64,000 nt of DNA from Apoderus coryli (Eukaryota > Arthropoda > Insecta > Coleoptera > Attelabidae). Below are positions 60,501 to 63,403 of this stretch, one piece after another. The stretch covers positions 3,472,001 through 3,536,000 of the forward strand of contig OU452204.1 of the NCBI GenBank assembly GCA_911728435.2. The letters run 5' to 3'. The number at the start of each line of letters is the position of its first letter. Within the stretch, counting starts at the first letter, position 1. The position numbers and the translations under genes are program-made. The notes below the pieces were generated by a model. That model searched no databases, was not told the origin of the DNA, and saw nothing but the letters and a program-made list of their open reading frames with translations.

Positions 60501-63403
60501 TCTTTTAAGGTGTGTTGTGAAATGGAAATGATGAGATATATACTGAATTTGAATTGTAATTTTGTTTAATCGTATTCCTGTTAGTTTCTGGCAGTGTAGA
60601 TTGTTTCCGTTAGATAGGTTTTAATTGTTATAACATTACGTCTGTAAGTTGTATTATTAATAATTAATTAATTAATCTGTTTGTTGTTGGTCTTTCGACG
60701 TGATACTTCCAATTTGTTGCTCTGTAAAGCATTGTACAGACCAACGTGCAATAAATTCCTTTCGCACTGTCTGAGTCTAAAGCGTGGCGGGCGCAAAGAG
60801 TCACGGGCACCAGTCGTTTGGCGACGGTAGCTTCTATTTATGTGCATCGTATGCCTTACTCTGTAAATATATTTATATTGTATTTTTTCCTCTTTCTTGT
60901 GTACAATTTGACGCAGGGTTTTGGATTTGGTTTGATTTTTTTTTCTTGTGTATTCGCTTTTGATGCTTATGGTGAATTATGTATGATGATGTATGGTATA
61001 ATAATAATATTATTCAAACACGTATACGTATTTGATCATTTGTTGAATTGTCTCGTAATTAGGTGAAAACCTGTTAGCCAAGTAAATAAATAAATCTCAA
61101 TAAGTTGATGGTACGAGGCATGTTTTTTAAGTAAGTACCGTTTTGGAATTAAAAAAAGACGTGCAAAGATGTCGCAATAATTTTATTTTTACATGAAAGC
61201 CTGTACCTTAATCTACTTTTCTACATAATTTCCGTGAATATTGAGGCACTTGTCATAACGTGGTTTGAATACCCTCCTCATAAAATTCTGCCGCCTGACT
61301 TGTTAACCACTGTATCACAAATGTTTTGAACTCTTACAACGGCTTTAAGAAAACAATTATGTGACTCCTTGGTCTTGTCACACTTTAACTTTTGTGACGC
61401 TGTCTATGGTCCTTGTCTTGTTGGATTTGATCAGCGTCGAATTCAGCTGATGCAAAACTCTTGTATTCGATTAATCGCGGGATTGAGAGGCAGGGAACGT
61501 AGGGTCAGCGCTAAGTTGAGGGAGCTTCAATGGCTAAATATGAATGAAAGACGGTTGTTGCATGCATTGGTTTTATGTAACAAAGTAATAAATAAGAAGA
61601 TACCGGATTACCTTTACAATAAAATGCAATTCAGGGGTGACAATATTGTTATAAACTTGAGACATAGAATGGCGATAACTCCACCTGCTCACCGCACTGC
61701 TTTGTTTGAACGCTCATTTTCCTATAATGTCGCAAAACTATACAATAAGCTACCAAATAATTATAAAATTATGAAAGGACTTGAATTTAAGATAAATGTT
61801 CGAGAACTTATTCTTCACTCTCAATACTAATTGTTCTCTTATGTATTGTATTTCATCTTAATTTCATAGAACACACTCTATAGTCTATGATATGGAACCG
61901 TTAGCAACGTGTATTGCGTTGCTTTTCTTCTTTCTTTTTTTTTTTTTTATTACAGTAAGGTAATATAAGCTTTATAATTAAAGTAGGTTAAGCTAGGAGG
62001 CATAATGCCTCAACTTCGCCTGTTGTAAATTTTTTAATTTGCAATAAAGACATTATTATTAAACATGGGTGGCCTACGTCACACCAGAATCGAAACAACA
62101 ATCCATGGAATGGCGTCATTCATCATCACCCAAAAGAGTGAAGTTTAAGCAAACAATTTCTGCCCGGAAAATCATGTGCACAGTTTTTTGGGACAGAAAA
62201 GGAGTATTGCTAGTGGAGTTTCTGCCTCGTAATGAGACAATCAATGCAGCGTCTTATTGTGAGACATTGAACAATCTGCGTCGTGCAATCCAGAACAAAA
62301 GACGTGGCAAGTTGAGTAAGGGTATCGTTTTGCTGCATGACAATGCCCGTCCACATGTGGCTAATCGGACCAAAGATCTCATCAAATCTTTTAAATGGGA
62401 AACTCTAGATCATCCTCCATACAGCCCTGATCTGGCGCCCAGCAACTACCATTTGTTCCTGCACTTGAAGAAACACCTGGGTGGTCAGCGTCTTCAAGAC
62501 GATAACGAAGTCAAAACATTTGTGATACAGTGGTTAACAAGTCAGGCGGCAGAATTTTATGAGGAGAGTATTCAAAAACTGGTGCCACGTTATGACAAGT
62601 GCCTCAATATTCACGGAAATTATGTAGAAAAGTAGATTAAGGTACAGGCTTTCATGTAAAAATAAAATTATTGCGATATCTTTGCACGTCTTTTCTTAAT
62701 TCCAAAACGGTACTTACTTAAAAAACATGCCTCGTATATATATGGAAATTAGCCACTGCCAGGGTTAATTAATCTTAATTGGCCTCCAGTTCACTTCACA
62801 AAGTTTTAACATCAACACTACGCAATTAATTATAAATATTAAACACATCTTATAGAAATAGATAGAAGATAAGCTCCAACTGATGTTTTTTATGTTAATA
62901 TAGGCTATGTTATGATTCCTCCTGATGACATCCATCAATGGAGCAATGCAGTCGGTCTAATCCTGTCTGCACTACCAATTAGTTATTGGAGTGTGTTGCA
63001 CGATCGTCTACTAGTTACTTTACAAGAATTAGAAGAGTGGCCATTTGATTGTTCACCATTTAGATTATTCAATTTCAAAGAAGTTCATAATGGATTATTG
63101 CATAATCGATTCGGGTAAGTTTCAGGAAATAGTTTCATTTTAAATAATACAAATCGTGTATATTTCTAAACCAACAAGTTAAATTTTAAAGCCAGTTTGC
63201 GTTCTTGGTATAAATTAACGGTGATTTCAGATATGTACTTGGATTGGCGCATTCCGTGTGGCATCATGCAGGTCCTGGACAGATCGCCAGCGTCCCAGTA
63301 TGGGTACGTGAGCGACTACCGGCTGTTGTCAAGACTGAAGAACAATTTTTGTTTGTTTGCCATCTAGTTGGACCATTTTTGTCTAGATTTAATATGGCGC
63401 TAG
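17755..63403 (+). CDS. MED23: MED23, Mediator complex subunit 23 (exons 1-13; C-terminus off the right edge)
   Basis: Join: 17755-18523, 21357-21567, 31203-31299, 45295-45689, 45809-45980, 46040-46346, 49438-49611, 52819-53086, 53170-53383, 56720-57120, 57360-57658, 62904-63114, 63231-63403. This gives 3,691 nt, about 1,230 codons, against roughly 1,370 residues for the usual protein. MED23 is a helical-repeat subunit of the Mediator tail in the nucleus that links activators to RNA polymerase II. Family blocks include YVLEQPYSRDMVCGMLGLNK, LMWVLLQFISGSIQ, LLCNAYSTNQD, SLGIKGFISQLLPTV, HHIHPHYRVQLLSHLH, LCVESTALRLIT, PPLFLCLLWKMLLET and NVCLRFLPVFDIV. All phases match. The ATG at 17755 is preferred over an in-frame TTG at 17725. 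Confidence 0.95.
18612..19660 (+). pseudogene. Rearranged LINE remnant (endonuclease scrap plus C-terminal region)
   Basis: A short endonuclease piece (RYEGVVVVCDFNYHF, 18650-18690) is followed by stops. A C-terminal stretch at 19011-19646 then reads VIVDDALCWHHTFSQG, IYVIRKLKHC, VYFSLFHSHNSYGVSLWGNSS and YNTRSAAL. The whole RT core is missing between them. This family differs from the FADDLK families, with a Y-G-V-S-L-W-G motif. Confidence 0.6.
19680..21340 (+). mobile_element. LINE-F, 5'-truncated LINE ending 16 bp before MED23 exon 2
   Basis: Starts in the linker before the RT and ends with AATAAAG and an ATT tail at 21322-21340. MED23 exon 2 begins at 21357. Confidence 0.8.
19687..21211 (+). 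pseudogene. LINE-F ORF2 remnant (RT to C-terminus, several frameshifts)
   Basis: Frame pieces 19687-19971 (RKLKNSFTSGPDGIPSFLVKD, NYRPISIISNFSKLLE), 20060-20563 (YTDFCKAFNRID, SGVPQGSNLGPLLFLLLINDL, IYADDLKIF) and 20804-21211 (IEKVQRKFLKCFCFKIDG, CDICFDSINEIL). The palm carries YADD, not the FADD of its relatives. Confidence 0.75.
21357..21567 (+). CDS. MED23: MED23 exon 2
   Basis: Acceptor TTTCACAG|GTACC. Residues 257-327, including TLPYEPELLEKQ and YVLEQPYSRDMVCGMLGLNK. Donor GATGG|GTAAGT, phase 2, which joins exon 3 as GG+A. Confidence 0.95.
21568..21905. other. Intronic sequence without recognised features
   Basis: Start of MED23 intron 2. AT-rich, no coding frame or repeat signature that I can support. 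Confidence 0.4.
21958..22016 (-). ncRNA. Penelope-type minimal hammerhead ribozyme
   Basis: On the minus strand: CTGAGGA (22003-21997; U7 changed to G, a variable position), stem II GCTAAC/GTTAGC with an ATT loop, GAAA (21980-21977), a tiny stem III CGCGCG, and GTC with cleavage predicted between 21969 and 21968. Stem I pairs CTC with GAG and TTTTAA with the A-rich 3' flank. PLEs are known to carry such short-stem-III hammerheads. It is antisense to MED23. Confidence 0.78.
22133..24305 (-). pseudogene. PLE reverse transcriptase plus GIY-YIG endonuclease (one frameshift)
   Basis: The N-terminal frame (to 23016) starts with WLDSEIKYLYSKRSM and has RT blocks SKLYCLPKIHKPG, RPIVSAISSPTYNISKWLV, VSFDVSSLFPSVPI, HEGTAMGSCLSPFLAELFM and WIRYVDDVF (catalytic DD). 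The second frame (23110-22133) continues from AVFITSVDTIDNFV through FLDTLVIK to a C-terminal GIY-YIG nuclease, GIYEISCKDCDKVYIGQT. An extra T in the TTTT run near 23037 shifts the frame, so the protein of about 720 residues is broken once. No in-frame ATG is present at the extreme N-terminus. Confidence 0.85.
24304..24371 (+). repeat. Inverted partial copy of the PLE terminus, with half hammerhead
   Basis: Reads GTTAGCGAAACGCGCGTC and the following tail to AAAACGATTGTCAGTTT, the reverse complement of 21922-21989. The CTGAUGA half is absent, so it cannot fold as a hammerhead alone. Confidence 0.8.
24690..24800 (-). repeat. Minus-strand LINE 3'-end fragment
   Basis: AATAATAATCGTTTATTATCTGACAGGCTTACGTCCAATAC is the reverse complement of the shared LINE 3' terminus. 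Only about 100 bp remain. Confidence 0.5.
24955..26240 (-). pseudogene. LINE-G remnant (RT and C-terminus), minus strand
   Basis: Frame pieces: PINQFVFSVPIIKSITNLIIG (26234), MGPILFLTYINDLPFD with LFADDTTLLG (25844), and a C-terminal VHSYNTRNKNYVMLEFSR with YYSFDEFLN (25346). The C-terminal block matches the LINE ending at 41025, so they belong to one group. Multiple frameshifts. Confidence 0.65.
26240..26600 (-). pseudogene. C-terminal scrap of a CFDP2/RTE-like LINE
   Basis: The minus strand reads in broken frames MPTERLPKRILYSQLKVGSRNQGR, an RPS-type C-terminal region common in insect endonuclease-RT proteins annotated as craniofacial development protein 2-like. It is the same type as the endonuclease at 32055-32740. 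Confidence 0.5.
26600..27685. other. About 1.1 kb of intronic sequence with no supported feature
   Basis: AT-rich, short open frames only. I recognise no gene, structured RNA or element end. Confidence 0.4.
27690..28000 (+). mobile_element. LINE 3' fragment (last ORF2 codons and 3' end), plus strand
   Basis: MLDCPRLLQKLNINVPLAYTRN with VLRAHTIYETRAIVSACN (27704-27886) is the ORF2 C-terminus. The 3' terminus TGTCTTGTAATTGGGTG ... TTAGACAA ends in an AAT tail at about 28000. Confidence 0.65.
27972..28053. repeat. Tail-to-tail LINE 3' ends forming an inverted repeat
   Basis: The plus LINE 3' terminus (27972-28000) faces a minus LINE terminus (28024-28053) across AATAATAATAATAATCC. The arms match at most positions of GTCTTGTAATTGGG(C/T)GTAA. 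The minus fragment extends to about 28150 with no ORF. Confidence 0.7.
28166..28823 (-). pseudogene. LINE-H C-terminal remnant
   Basis: The 110-codon frame 28464-28796 reads LHPLRVLQKRAIKAIYSLP, FYRLQVDLFIHQVV and IHSYRTRNSVLLEATRF, the region after the RT in Jockey-like elements. An AAT tail at about 28165 marks its 3' end. Confidence 0.55.
28824..29230 (-). pseudogene. Third-family LINE C-terminal remnant
   Basis: Frame 28979-29230: CPNYLREKLTYR, PTHRTAIFERSFSYIAPRLYNA. The FERSFSY motif is shared with 51638-51871 and 61369-61830, defining a separate LINE family in the window. Confidence 0.6.
29240..29770 (-). pseudogene. LINE C-terminal remnant interrupted by another LINE tail
   Basis: Minus frames show NYEFQSLLQRRIFAYQLFIFKIIN and, after shifts, VPQFVANLYS. 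At about 29585 an AAT tail and a 3' end of unknown family (29585-29770) interrupt it. Confidence 0.45.
29772..30450. mobile_element. Candidate solo LTR (TG...CA, 4-bp duplication)
   Basis: Begins TGTCACG and ends CGTGACA. ATAT flanks both sides (29768-29771 and 30451-30454). The first bases also contain the imperfect palindrome TCACGTTTAGGTTAAACGTGA. Length 679 bp, no coding frame. This fits a Ty3-type solo LTR, but a TIR element is possible. Confidence 0.45.
30455..31095 (-). pseudogene. LINE-I C-terminal remnant beside MED23 exon 3
   Basis: Frames 30864-31082 (LNVNKCRAMTFSKRQFPVRF, TRDLGVVVDSGLSFDQHIEEL) and 30579-30848 (GSKLEYASIIWSPIYQAH, RIERVQRKFLKYLFFKDRGYFPVRGYDH). It is truncated on the 5' side about 110 bp before exon 3. 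Confidence 0.65.
31203..31299 (+). CDS. MED23: MED23 exon 3 (97-bp exon isolated among repeats)
   Basis: Acceptor TTTTGTTTTAG|ATTC. Reads FWLHLSSQLIYFVLFQFASF then PNFVMSLHSRLQ, ending at CAG|GTAGGT, phase 0. The protein block falls exactly where MED23 homologues require it between exons 2 and 4. It is 9.6 kb from exon 2 and 14 kb from exon 4. Confidence 0.93.
31300..32054. other. Start of MED23 intron 3, no supported feature
   Basis: AT-rich, no coding signal seen. The missing catalytic half of the antisense THAP/P-like gene is not here. Confidence 0.4.
32055..32740 (-). pseudogene. CFDP2/RTE-like LINE endonuclease fragment, inserted in the THAP gene
   Basis: Starts MRKIATWNVKSIFQAGK and reads LGISEMRW, GVGIIMNKE, IIQVYAQIEDF, FIMGDFNAKVG, GDRLVQFCQEHDFIVSNTFF and KLPNRRL. 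A TAG follows where Y is expected, then TWTS...RNQKDFILIKKRYRNCIKS. It carries the apurinic-type endonuclease only. Because LINEs usually lose the 5' end, the missing 3' part implies later deletion. Confidence 0.7.
32738..34014 (-). CDS. Spliced THAP-domain gene, probable P-element-like transposase N-terminal half
   Basis: Minus-strand join of six exons: 33805-34014, 33669-33746, 33507-33584, 33273-33452, 32872-33100, 32738-32813 (last end approximate). Every junction is GT/AG and all phases agree with no stop. Exon one encodes the second half of a THAP zinc finger (FPQEPEKRKLWFSLVG, PWLCSDHFFPEDL; C-x2-H). A Ser/Thr-rich linker follows, then a basic leucine-rich coil (TPTKRRKNIGILKNKITCQR, VRRLKIRVKSLKDLLIVL), then ANIFENLLAGKHRYNESLKA, where THAP9/P-type transposases continue into the catalytic fold. 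The frame is cut there by the LINE endonuclease. The exon with the first Cys pair was not found. Confidence 0.62.
34020..35250. other. AT-rich stretch upstream of the THAP gene
   Basis: It should contain the first THAP exon, but I could not place one with the C-x(2-4)-C motif. No other feature is supported. Confidence 0.35.
35252..37060 (-). mobile_element. LINE-K, 5'-truncated LINE with intact RT frame
   Basis: The 3' tail is AAATAAATAAATAAA at about 35252-35268, followed by GCGTTTATTGCCCAACAG. A single open frame covers RT and C-terminus. It is truncated just before the RT linker. Confidence 0.82.
35390..37045 (-). CDS. LINE-K ORF2, RT and C-terminal region (551 codons, uninterrupted)
   Basis: Motifs in order: RLKNKFTSGYDNIPSFFVRDC, NYRPISLLCNFSKLFESIL, HGFMCGRSTVTNLSV, IYTDFTKAFDRLDH, TSGVPQGSNLGPLLFLLFINDL, LFFADDLKIF (catalytic DD), CTCLSFTRKT, YVRSKLEYSSIIWYP and IQRRFLKYLVF. 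The endonuclease is absent by truncation, so it could only act in trans. The lack of lesions suggests a young insertion. Confidence 0.82.
   Translation of the reverse strand: MIVYHPRLNKKYNSNCARQVMDSSSYLAPNVPGSSNTANIGQIELSDIFAASKRLKNKFTSGYDNIPSFFVRDCISVLALPLQSIFNLILKSGMYPDVWKVSKVVPVFKSGEKSHINNYRPISLLCNFSKLFESILYDRIYTAVRRQISPNQHGFMCGRSTVTNLSVITHCISETLDHGGQLDVIYTDFTKAFDRLDHGILLSKLHTYDGFPSGLISLCNSYLHDRKQYVFYNGFKSCFYSATSGVPQGSNLGPLLFLLFINDLDPCLLQRTLFFADDLKIFASIDSVADCINLQHDLCALERWCDSNKLSLNIRKCTCLSFTRKTTFIDYPYALSTNKLERCRVFTDLGVTFDQRFQFLEHMERMVGEASRMYGFIMRNCKGFNNTSALNTLFNAYVRSKLEYSSIIWYPQYNIHKLEVEQIQRRFLKYLVFRTDGAYPVRGFDHELLLSRFDGQSLEYRRIQNSLTILYKLLREKIDCSFLLSCLNLLVPRLKTRSNLTFHLHRARTNVLLRSPVHVMCSNFNRVSDRCDIFTTTVNHLKMVAAETFVV
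37300..38300 (+). mobile_element. LINE-L fragment with a mariner inserted
   Basis: Left part at 37330-37390: FFESYLSGRKQFVEYNGFRSN. Right part from 37827: GVQRKFLKYLAFKIDGRFPPG, then SCRIVAYQLL, DCPCLLEQINLHVPQYNAR, and a 3' end TTGTCTTGTAAGTGGG near 38255-38290. About 150 ORF2 codons between them are gone, so deletion accompanied or followed the mariner insertion. Confidence 0.6.
37392..37810 (+). mobile_element. Mariner fragment with inverted 3' end
   Basis: Left TIR starts CGAGATTGTTTTTTAAGTAA. Bases 37392-37584 are the reverse complement of a mariner 3' end (compare 62540-62734). From 37591 the transposase reads VPKMLTDLHKTQRLGSALTF, WYHNEGEDFLDQIVTGDETW (first catalytic D) and YVTPESKQQSMEWRHSSS, then a deletion of about 60 bp. 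The right end is missing. Confidence 0.7.
38300..41168 (+). mobile_element. LINE-J, 5'-truncated, with poly(A) tail
   Basis: Contains the 905-codon frame and a 3'UTR of about 125 bp, ending AGAATAAAAAAAAAAAAAATT near 41155-41168. The poly(A) ending contrasts with the ATT/TTTA tails of the other families. Confidence 0.8.
38308..41025 (+). CDS. LINE-J ORF2, uninterrupted 905-codon endonuclease-RT
   Basis: Endonuclease: CVVYRSPSSSFQDFINSFSK, VICGDFNVNFL, FEPTRI, SDHTYQ. RT: RKKSSGLDGIPGNVV, SKIIPIYKNKGDPRDINNYR, QNGFRSNRSTETAL, GIFFDLSKAFDTIGH, NGIPQGSCLSPTLFNIFIN, VLYADDTSVLV (catalytic DD), TKFLGIYTDNKLTWSTHIDA. C-terminus: IHSHNTRNKNNLVLPFSRS and CFYSVDEFLN. The first 60 or so endonuclease residues are missing or replaced, so the given start is nominal. 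This is a different, more Jockey-like family than the FADDLK elements. Confidence 0.82.
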   Translation: MLYWRPFVLMIGWFLILLYIYNLHIIGVCIYVKKNILFKQINFKFCVEKSFEMCCVECFLSTNDILTVCVVYRSPSSSFQDFINSFSKSLGELCLIDKQMVICGDFNVNFLNMDSNTKELSNLLQQYDLHQTIFEPTRIANVSATCIDNIFSNIQDYSTRVIENHLSDHTYQIISLNRQPCDKPPITVESKRLVNMGNISLFRNQINKVEWFTLLKPSLSTNRLFNIFYIILSIFESAFPLIQQKSRSNNTKNPWMTPELLELSKTVREMAALNKKIENNFYAHKYKELKKIYTYKIKKAKRSYNNNRIIQTTNVGRECWRIINEKRVNGKKNKNTIQEVIGVDQSVVKIPIDIANTFNDFFVSFSRNNTSCSLDTPNLVKSTVRSFFLHPTTPDEISRVARKTCRKKSSGLDGIPGNVVLAVVDIIAGPLSLIVNRSFEEGVFPERLKKSKIIPIYKNKGDPRDINNYRPLALQNQFSKIFESLFNNRLNDYLEKHKLLAHSQNGFRSNRSTETALGQAFGHLFHALNNRQMVAGIFFDLSKAFDTIGHKLLLSKLEDVGVRGTTSKWIGSYLMHRTQQVEIAGVRSGVGIVSNGIPQGSCLSPTLFNIFINTLPDVLGVFGLPVLYADDTSVLVSAGDESGLVRSANALAGAMHRWCEHNGLALNASKTVFLPISISNRNMDRSYLIRAKDKSIEQVSSTKFLGIYTDNKLTWSTHIDAVVKKLSSYIFLINNIKNTVSNDILKLIYFGLIQSTLMYGVTFWGGASGTARVFRTQKRIIRAMQGISQTTSCKDHFKKLKLMTFPSLYMYSLIIHIKKQNEILPKSEDIHSHNTRNKNNLVLPFSRSTTGQKNPNYIGVKCFNKILKIQKFQNISIKKLKLELRTFFIEKCFYSVDEFLNCTNE
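41169..41245 (+). repeat. LINE 3' terminus (stem-loop and tail)
   Basis: TTGTAATTGGGTGCAAACCTG with GACAATAAA. The hairpin GGGT-GCAA-ACCT is at 41206-41217. LINE-J lies directly upstream, possibly inserted into this element. Confidence 0.65.
41250..41874. other. AT-rich sequence without supported feature
   Basis: No gene or element end recognised. Confidence 0.4.
42034..44880 (-). pseudogene. LINE-N ORF2 (endonuclease, RT, C-terminus; three lesions)
   Basis: Frame pieces: 44570-44880 (NVIYQNVRGLN, VVAVSETWLRP, RGGGVLIAVRSD), 43095-44603 (VICVYFPPRASF, VGDFNVHYS, DLVLCNFSC, LRPKMTAGVDNIPAF, NYRPISILSNFSKVFE, IYTDFSKAFDKIDHSLM), 42034-42990 (SGVPQGSTLAPLLFAIFVN, LLFADDLKLY, LPLNANKCKSITFTKR, VRSKLEYASIVWSP). 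Lesions: a 1-nt shift near 44575, a TAA near 43092 in place of CAA, and a 1-nt shift near 42992. Confidence 0.82.
44920..45190 (-). pseudogene. LINE-N ORF1 remnant
   Basis: Broken frames read MLSDILRVVCPTFDTARIE, VARIGRVMDVASQAIRQP, then EYYKRVKQSLIQRKRDGETG and IRHIKGVPTIVS with the stop near 44920. This is the usual C-terminal ORF1 domain, with a TGA and a frameshift inside. Confidence 0.6.
45295..45689 (+). CDS. MED23: MED23 exon 4
   Basis: Acceptor TTTATAG|GGTCGT, phase 0. GRDLRRGRDQLMWVLLQFI, PLPNFLPVLRLYELLFPE, HHEFLQHL, DYRIALLCNAYSTNQDYY. Donor TATAG|GTTAGT, phase 2. Residues 360-491. Confidence 0.95.
45809..45980 (+). CDS. MED23: MED23 exon 5
   Basis: Acceptor TTTTATAG|TAAACC. KPMAALVETIQGSAKP, LDSLTVHSKMSLIHSIVSYV, donor CTCAG|GTATAT, phase 0. 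Residues 491-548. Confidence 0.93.
46040..46346 (+). CDS. MED23: MED23 exon 6
   Basis: Acceptor TCCTTAG|GCAAAG after a 59-bp intron. VETYSRLLVYTEIESLGIKG, YKSHAWGTLYTLLEMFSYRM, LCVESTALRLIT. Donor ACAG|GTAAAT, phase 1. Residues 549-650. Confidence 0.95.
46540..46700 (+). pseudogene. Possible transposase C-terminal scrap
   Basis: One frame reads DSGQFWGDTTDFFMGCFKRK, then STPVPTKEGLRRRIVQCIED, a pattern seen at the ends of Tc1/mariner-superfamily transposases in insects. No ends or catalytic residues are visible. Confidence 0.3.
46705..48360. other. MED23 intron 6, no supported gene
   Basis: AT-rich with a few short frames lacking recognisable motifs. Confidence 0.35.
48366..48570 (+). pseudogene. 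Zeste/Myb-SANT-like DNA-binding domain fragment
   Basis: Reads DWRSKTKCKASKIRQEMEKT, GGGSANYIPLSDLEKRLL, GDNVPEIG. The KTGGG turn followed by a DLEKRLLxL helix is typical of insect Myb/SANT-like regulatory proteins, often transposon-linked. Only the second half of the domain is present, with no start or acceptor that I can defend. Confidence 0.4.
49438..49611 (+). CDS. MED23: MED23 exon 7
   Basis: Acceptor TTTTTAG|GTCTAG. LGSSDVQPELSRFLSEPKP, AESEELNRALVLTLARATHV, AWCQELLSTI. Donor ATTG|GTATGT, phase 1. Confidence 0.93.
49612..51630. other. MED23 intron 7, AT-rich, no supported feature
   Basis: About 2 kb with no gene-like frame. A TGTTACGG...CCGTGACA pair (50264-51277) was considered as an LTR and rejected for lack of a target duplication. 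Confidence 0.35.
51638..52735 (-). pseudogene. LINE-O remnant, RT to C-terminus (third LINE family)
   Basis: Minus frames: KIQTGFRSDYSCCTALINTT, TGLVLLDYSKAFDRLDHNLL (52464-52727), GIPQGS(I)LSP with HMYADDTKIY in shifted frames around 52340-52455, and a C-terminal PPLHTSMFERSFSYTISKYY (51638-51871). Several frameshifts. The 5' cut lies about 90 bp before MED23 exon 8. Confidence 0.65.
52819..53086 (+). CDS. MED23: MED23 exon 8
   Basis: Acceptor GTTTCAG|CTCAAAG, joining to AQSTPHAWAPHTLECFPKAL. Then QLKKAVEEENRKWSSMNNEN and PPLFLCLLWKMLLETNHISP. Donor TACAA|GTAAGT, phase 2. Confidence 0.95.
53170..53383 (+). CDS. MED23: MED23 exon 9
   Basis: Acceptor GTTTAG|AATTC after an 83-bp intron. ILERIGARALSAHLRKFCDC, GGQHVNKCVDTINDMIWKYN, TIDRLVLCLALRTQEGSEAQ. 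Donor CAA|GTGAGT, phase 0. Confidence 0.95.
53440..53785 (+). mobile_element. LINE-P 3' fragment
   Basis: ORF2 end ACTLCNGWFLNRHVNYFGGS VSSFKRELGEYL, a 3'UTR, the hairpin GGGC-GTAA-GCCT (53743-53754), and an ATT tail to about 53786. Confidence 0.65.
53840..54860 (-). pseudogene. LINE-Q C-terminal remnant
   Basis: Frame 54425-54853: TKIYRAIVDYDHSNLLQRDL, LGVDIREDFRFNNHY, ALRSLGFVLRNSRHF, ALVRPSVVWSP, IEKVQKRFLRYI. Broken frames downstream include LLEFQFKTLRSRREIQ. LINE-R abuts at 54862. Confidence 0.6.
54862..56470 (-). mobile_element. LINE-R, 5'-truncated minus LINE
   Basis: AATAATAAATACTTTATTG tail at 54862-54880. ORF2 extends to about 56465. A single-base shift near 56255 interrupts the RT. 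Confidence 0.75.
55054..56465 (-). pseudogene. LINE-R ORF2, RT and C-terminus (one frameshift)
   Basis: Upstream frame: GFAEPLRVLINKSLQSCTFP, NYRPISILSNFSKVFEM. Downstream frame, open from about 56257: QGFFTGRSTVTNLTCFTQDI, IYADFSKAFDRIDH, TSGAPQGSNLAPLLFDIYLN, LLFADDLKLY, IKDLGVIMDSEISFD, ARSRLEYASFIWSP, ERIQRKYLKILAFKIDGYFP. Confidence 0.75.
56471..56719. other. End of MED23 intron 9
   Basis: Unassigned sequence, ending in the exon 10 acceptor ACTTTTCAG. Confidence 0.35.
56720..57120 (+). CDS. MED23: MED23 exon 10
   Basis: VCSFIIQLVLLKATEFRNRV, FVKDNSPDHWNQTNWHEKH, HPYFGNVCLRFLPVFDIVVH, YKFHDRPVTYMYNTLHYYE. Donor CGCAA|GTAAGT, phase 2. Confidence 0.95.
57360..57658 (+). CDS. MED23: MED23 exon 11
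   Basis: Acceptor TTTCTAG|GCTAGT. LVAAVLGNLKDTLSEPYQAF, WRFNEFPNAGAHILYTTSVE, LMALSAG. Donor AAAG|GTGAGT, phase 1. Compared with vertebrates the stretch after the first 20 residues is shorter. Confidence 0.93.
57659..58037. other. Start of MED23 intron 11
   Basis: AT-rich, no supported feature. Confidence 0.35.
58038..58182 (+). mobile_element. PLE 3'-terminal fragment
   Basis: Matches the terminus of the PLE at 21919-24405, from TTTAGTTAGTAGTAGTTTTA through the hammerhead region to GGTTCTACTCATCGATTAT, in plus orientation. No coding sequence remains. Confidence 0.75.
58054..58112 (+). ncRNA. Decayed Penelope-type hammerhead (GGAA core)
   Basis: CTGATGA (58067-58073), stem II GCTAAC/GTTAGC intact, but the GAAA box reads GGAA (58090-58093), altering A13. 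GTC is at 58099-58101. It is sense within MED23 intron 11. The core change predicts little or no activity. Confidence 0.7.
58685..59711 (+). mobile_element. Nested LINE 3' segment with G-rich region
   Basis: It carries no usable ORF. Bases 58840-59480 are G-rich, unlike the AT-rich surroundings. The last 200 bp resemble the 3'UTR at 60880-61085 and end in GGGT-GTAA-ACCT (59678-59689) and AGTAAGTAAATAA. Confidence 0.6.
59055..59369. promoter_or_regulatory. Two CTCF-like motifs
   Basis: CGCCATCTAGCGG at 59055-59067 and GCGCCCTCTAGCGG at 59356-59369. Reverse complements read CCGCTAGATGGCG and CCGCTAGAGGGCGC, close to the CTCF core. Both lie in the G-rich part of the nested LINE, so they may be element-derived. 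Confidence 0.35.
59712..60482 (+). pseudogene. LINE-T ORF2 C-terminal half, decayed
   Basis: After the palm motifs the frames show ISVFGFIVRNYTGFKN, VRSKLEYCSMIWYP (shifted), then the clean stretch 60231-60482: FRRILASLKFLYGLLNGKID, NVPRLESHNSFRFN, CDICNCS. Several shifts. Confidence 0.65.
61369..61830 (+). pseudogene. LINE-U C-terminal remnant inside the mariner
   Basis: VLSHFNFCDAVYGPCLVGFD, RIQLMQNSCIRLIAGLRGRE, RLLHALVLCNKVINKKIPDY, TPPAHRTALFERSFSYNVAK. It is the least damaged copy of the FERSFSY family here. The element ends GCAATAAAGACATTATTATTA at 62062. Confidence 0.7.
62063..62635 (+). pseudogene. Mariner transposase, C-terminal two thirds (DD34N)
   Basis: Starts at WVAYVTPESKQQSMEWRHS (the first catalytic D is lost to the LINE insertion), then KIMCTVFWDRKGVLLVEFLP, LLHDNARPHVANRTKD (second D), PPYSPDLAPSNYHLFLHLKK, where Asn occupies the position of the third D (spacing 34), and HGNYVEK at the stop 62635. 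Loss of the N-terminus and of two catalytic Asp residues means it is not functional. Confidence 0.85.
62904..63114 (+). CDS. MED23: MED23 exon 12
   Basis: Acceptor AATATAG|GCTATG. YVMIPPDDIHQWSNAVGLIL, PISYWSVLHDRLLV, DCSPFRLFNFKEVHNGLLHN. Donor TTCGG|GTAAGT, phase 2. Confidence 0.93.
63231..63403 (+). CDS. MED23: MED23 exon 13
   Basis: Acceptor GATTTCAG|ATATG. VLGLAHSVWHHAGPGQIASV, LPAVVKTEEQFLFVCHLVGP, FLSRFNMAL. Donor CTAG|GTAAGA, phase 1. The remaining roughly 130 codons are beyond the window. Confidence 0.92.

Larger units (their letters stand above)
58515..61090 (+). mobile_element. LINE-S/T, plus LINE split by an insertion of its own family
   Basis: The RT pieces 58520-58680 (VIYTDFAKAFDRLDH, RNRQQYVVYNTYG) and 59712 onward (SSGVRQGSNLGPMLF, FINDLND, FFADDVKLF) are adjacent parts of one ORF2. 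The block between (about 58685-59711) ends in a LINE 3' terminus of the same type. The element ends at 61061-61090 with hairpin AGGT-GAAA-ACCT and an AAATAAATAAAT tail. Confidence 0.7.
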
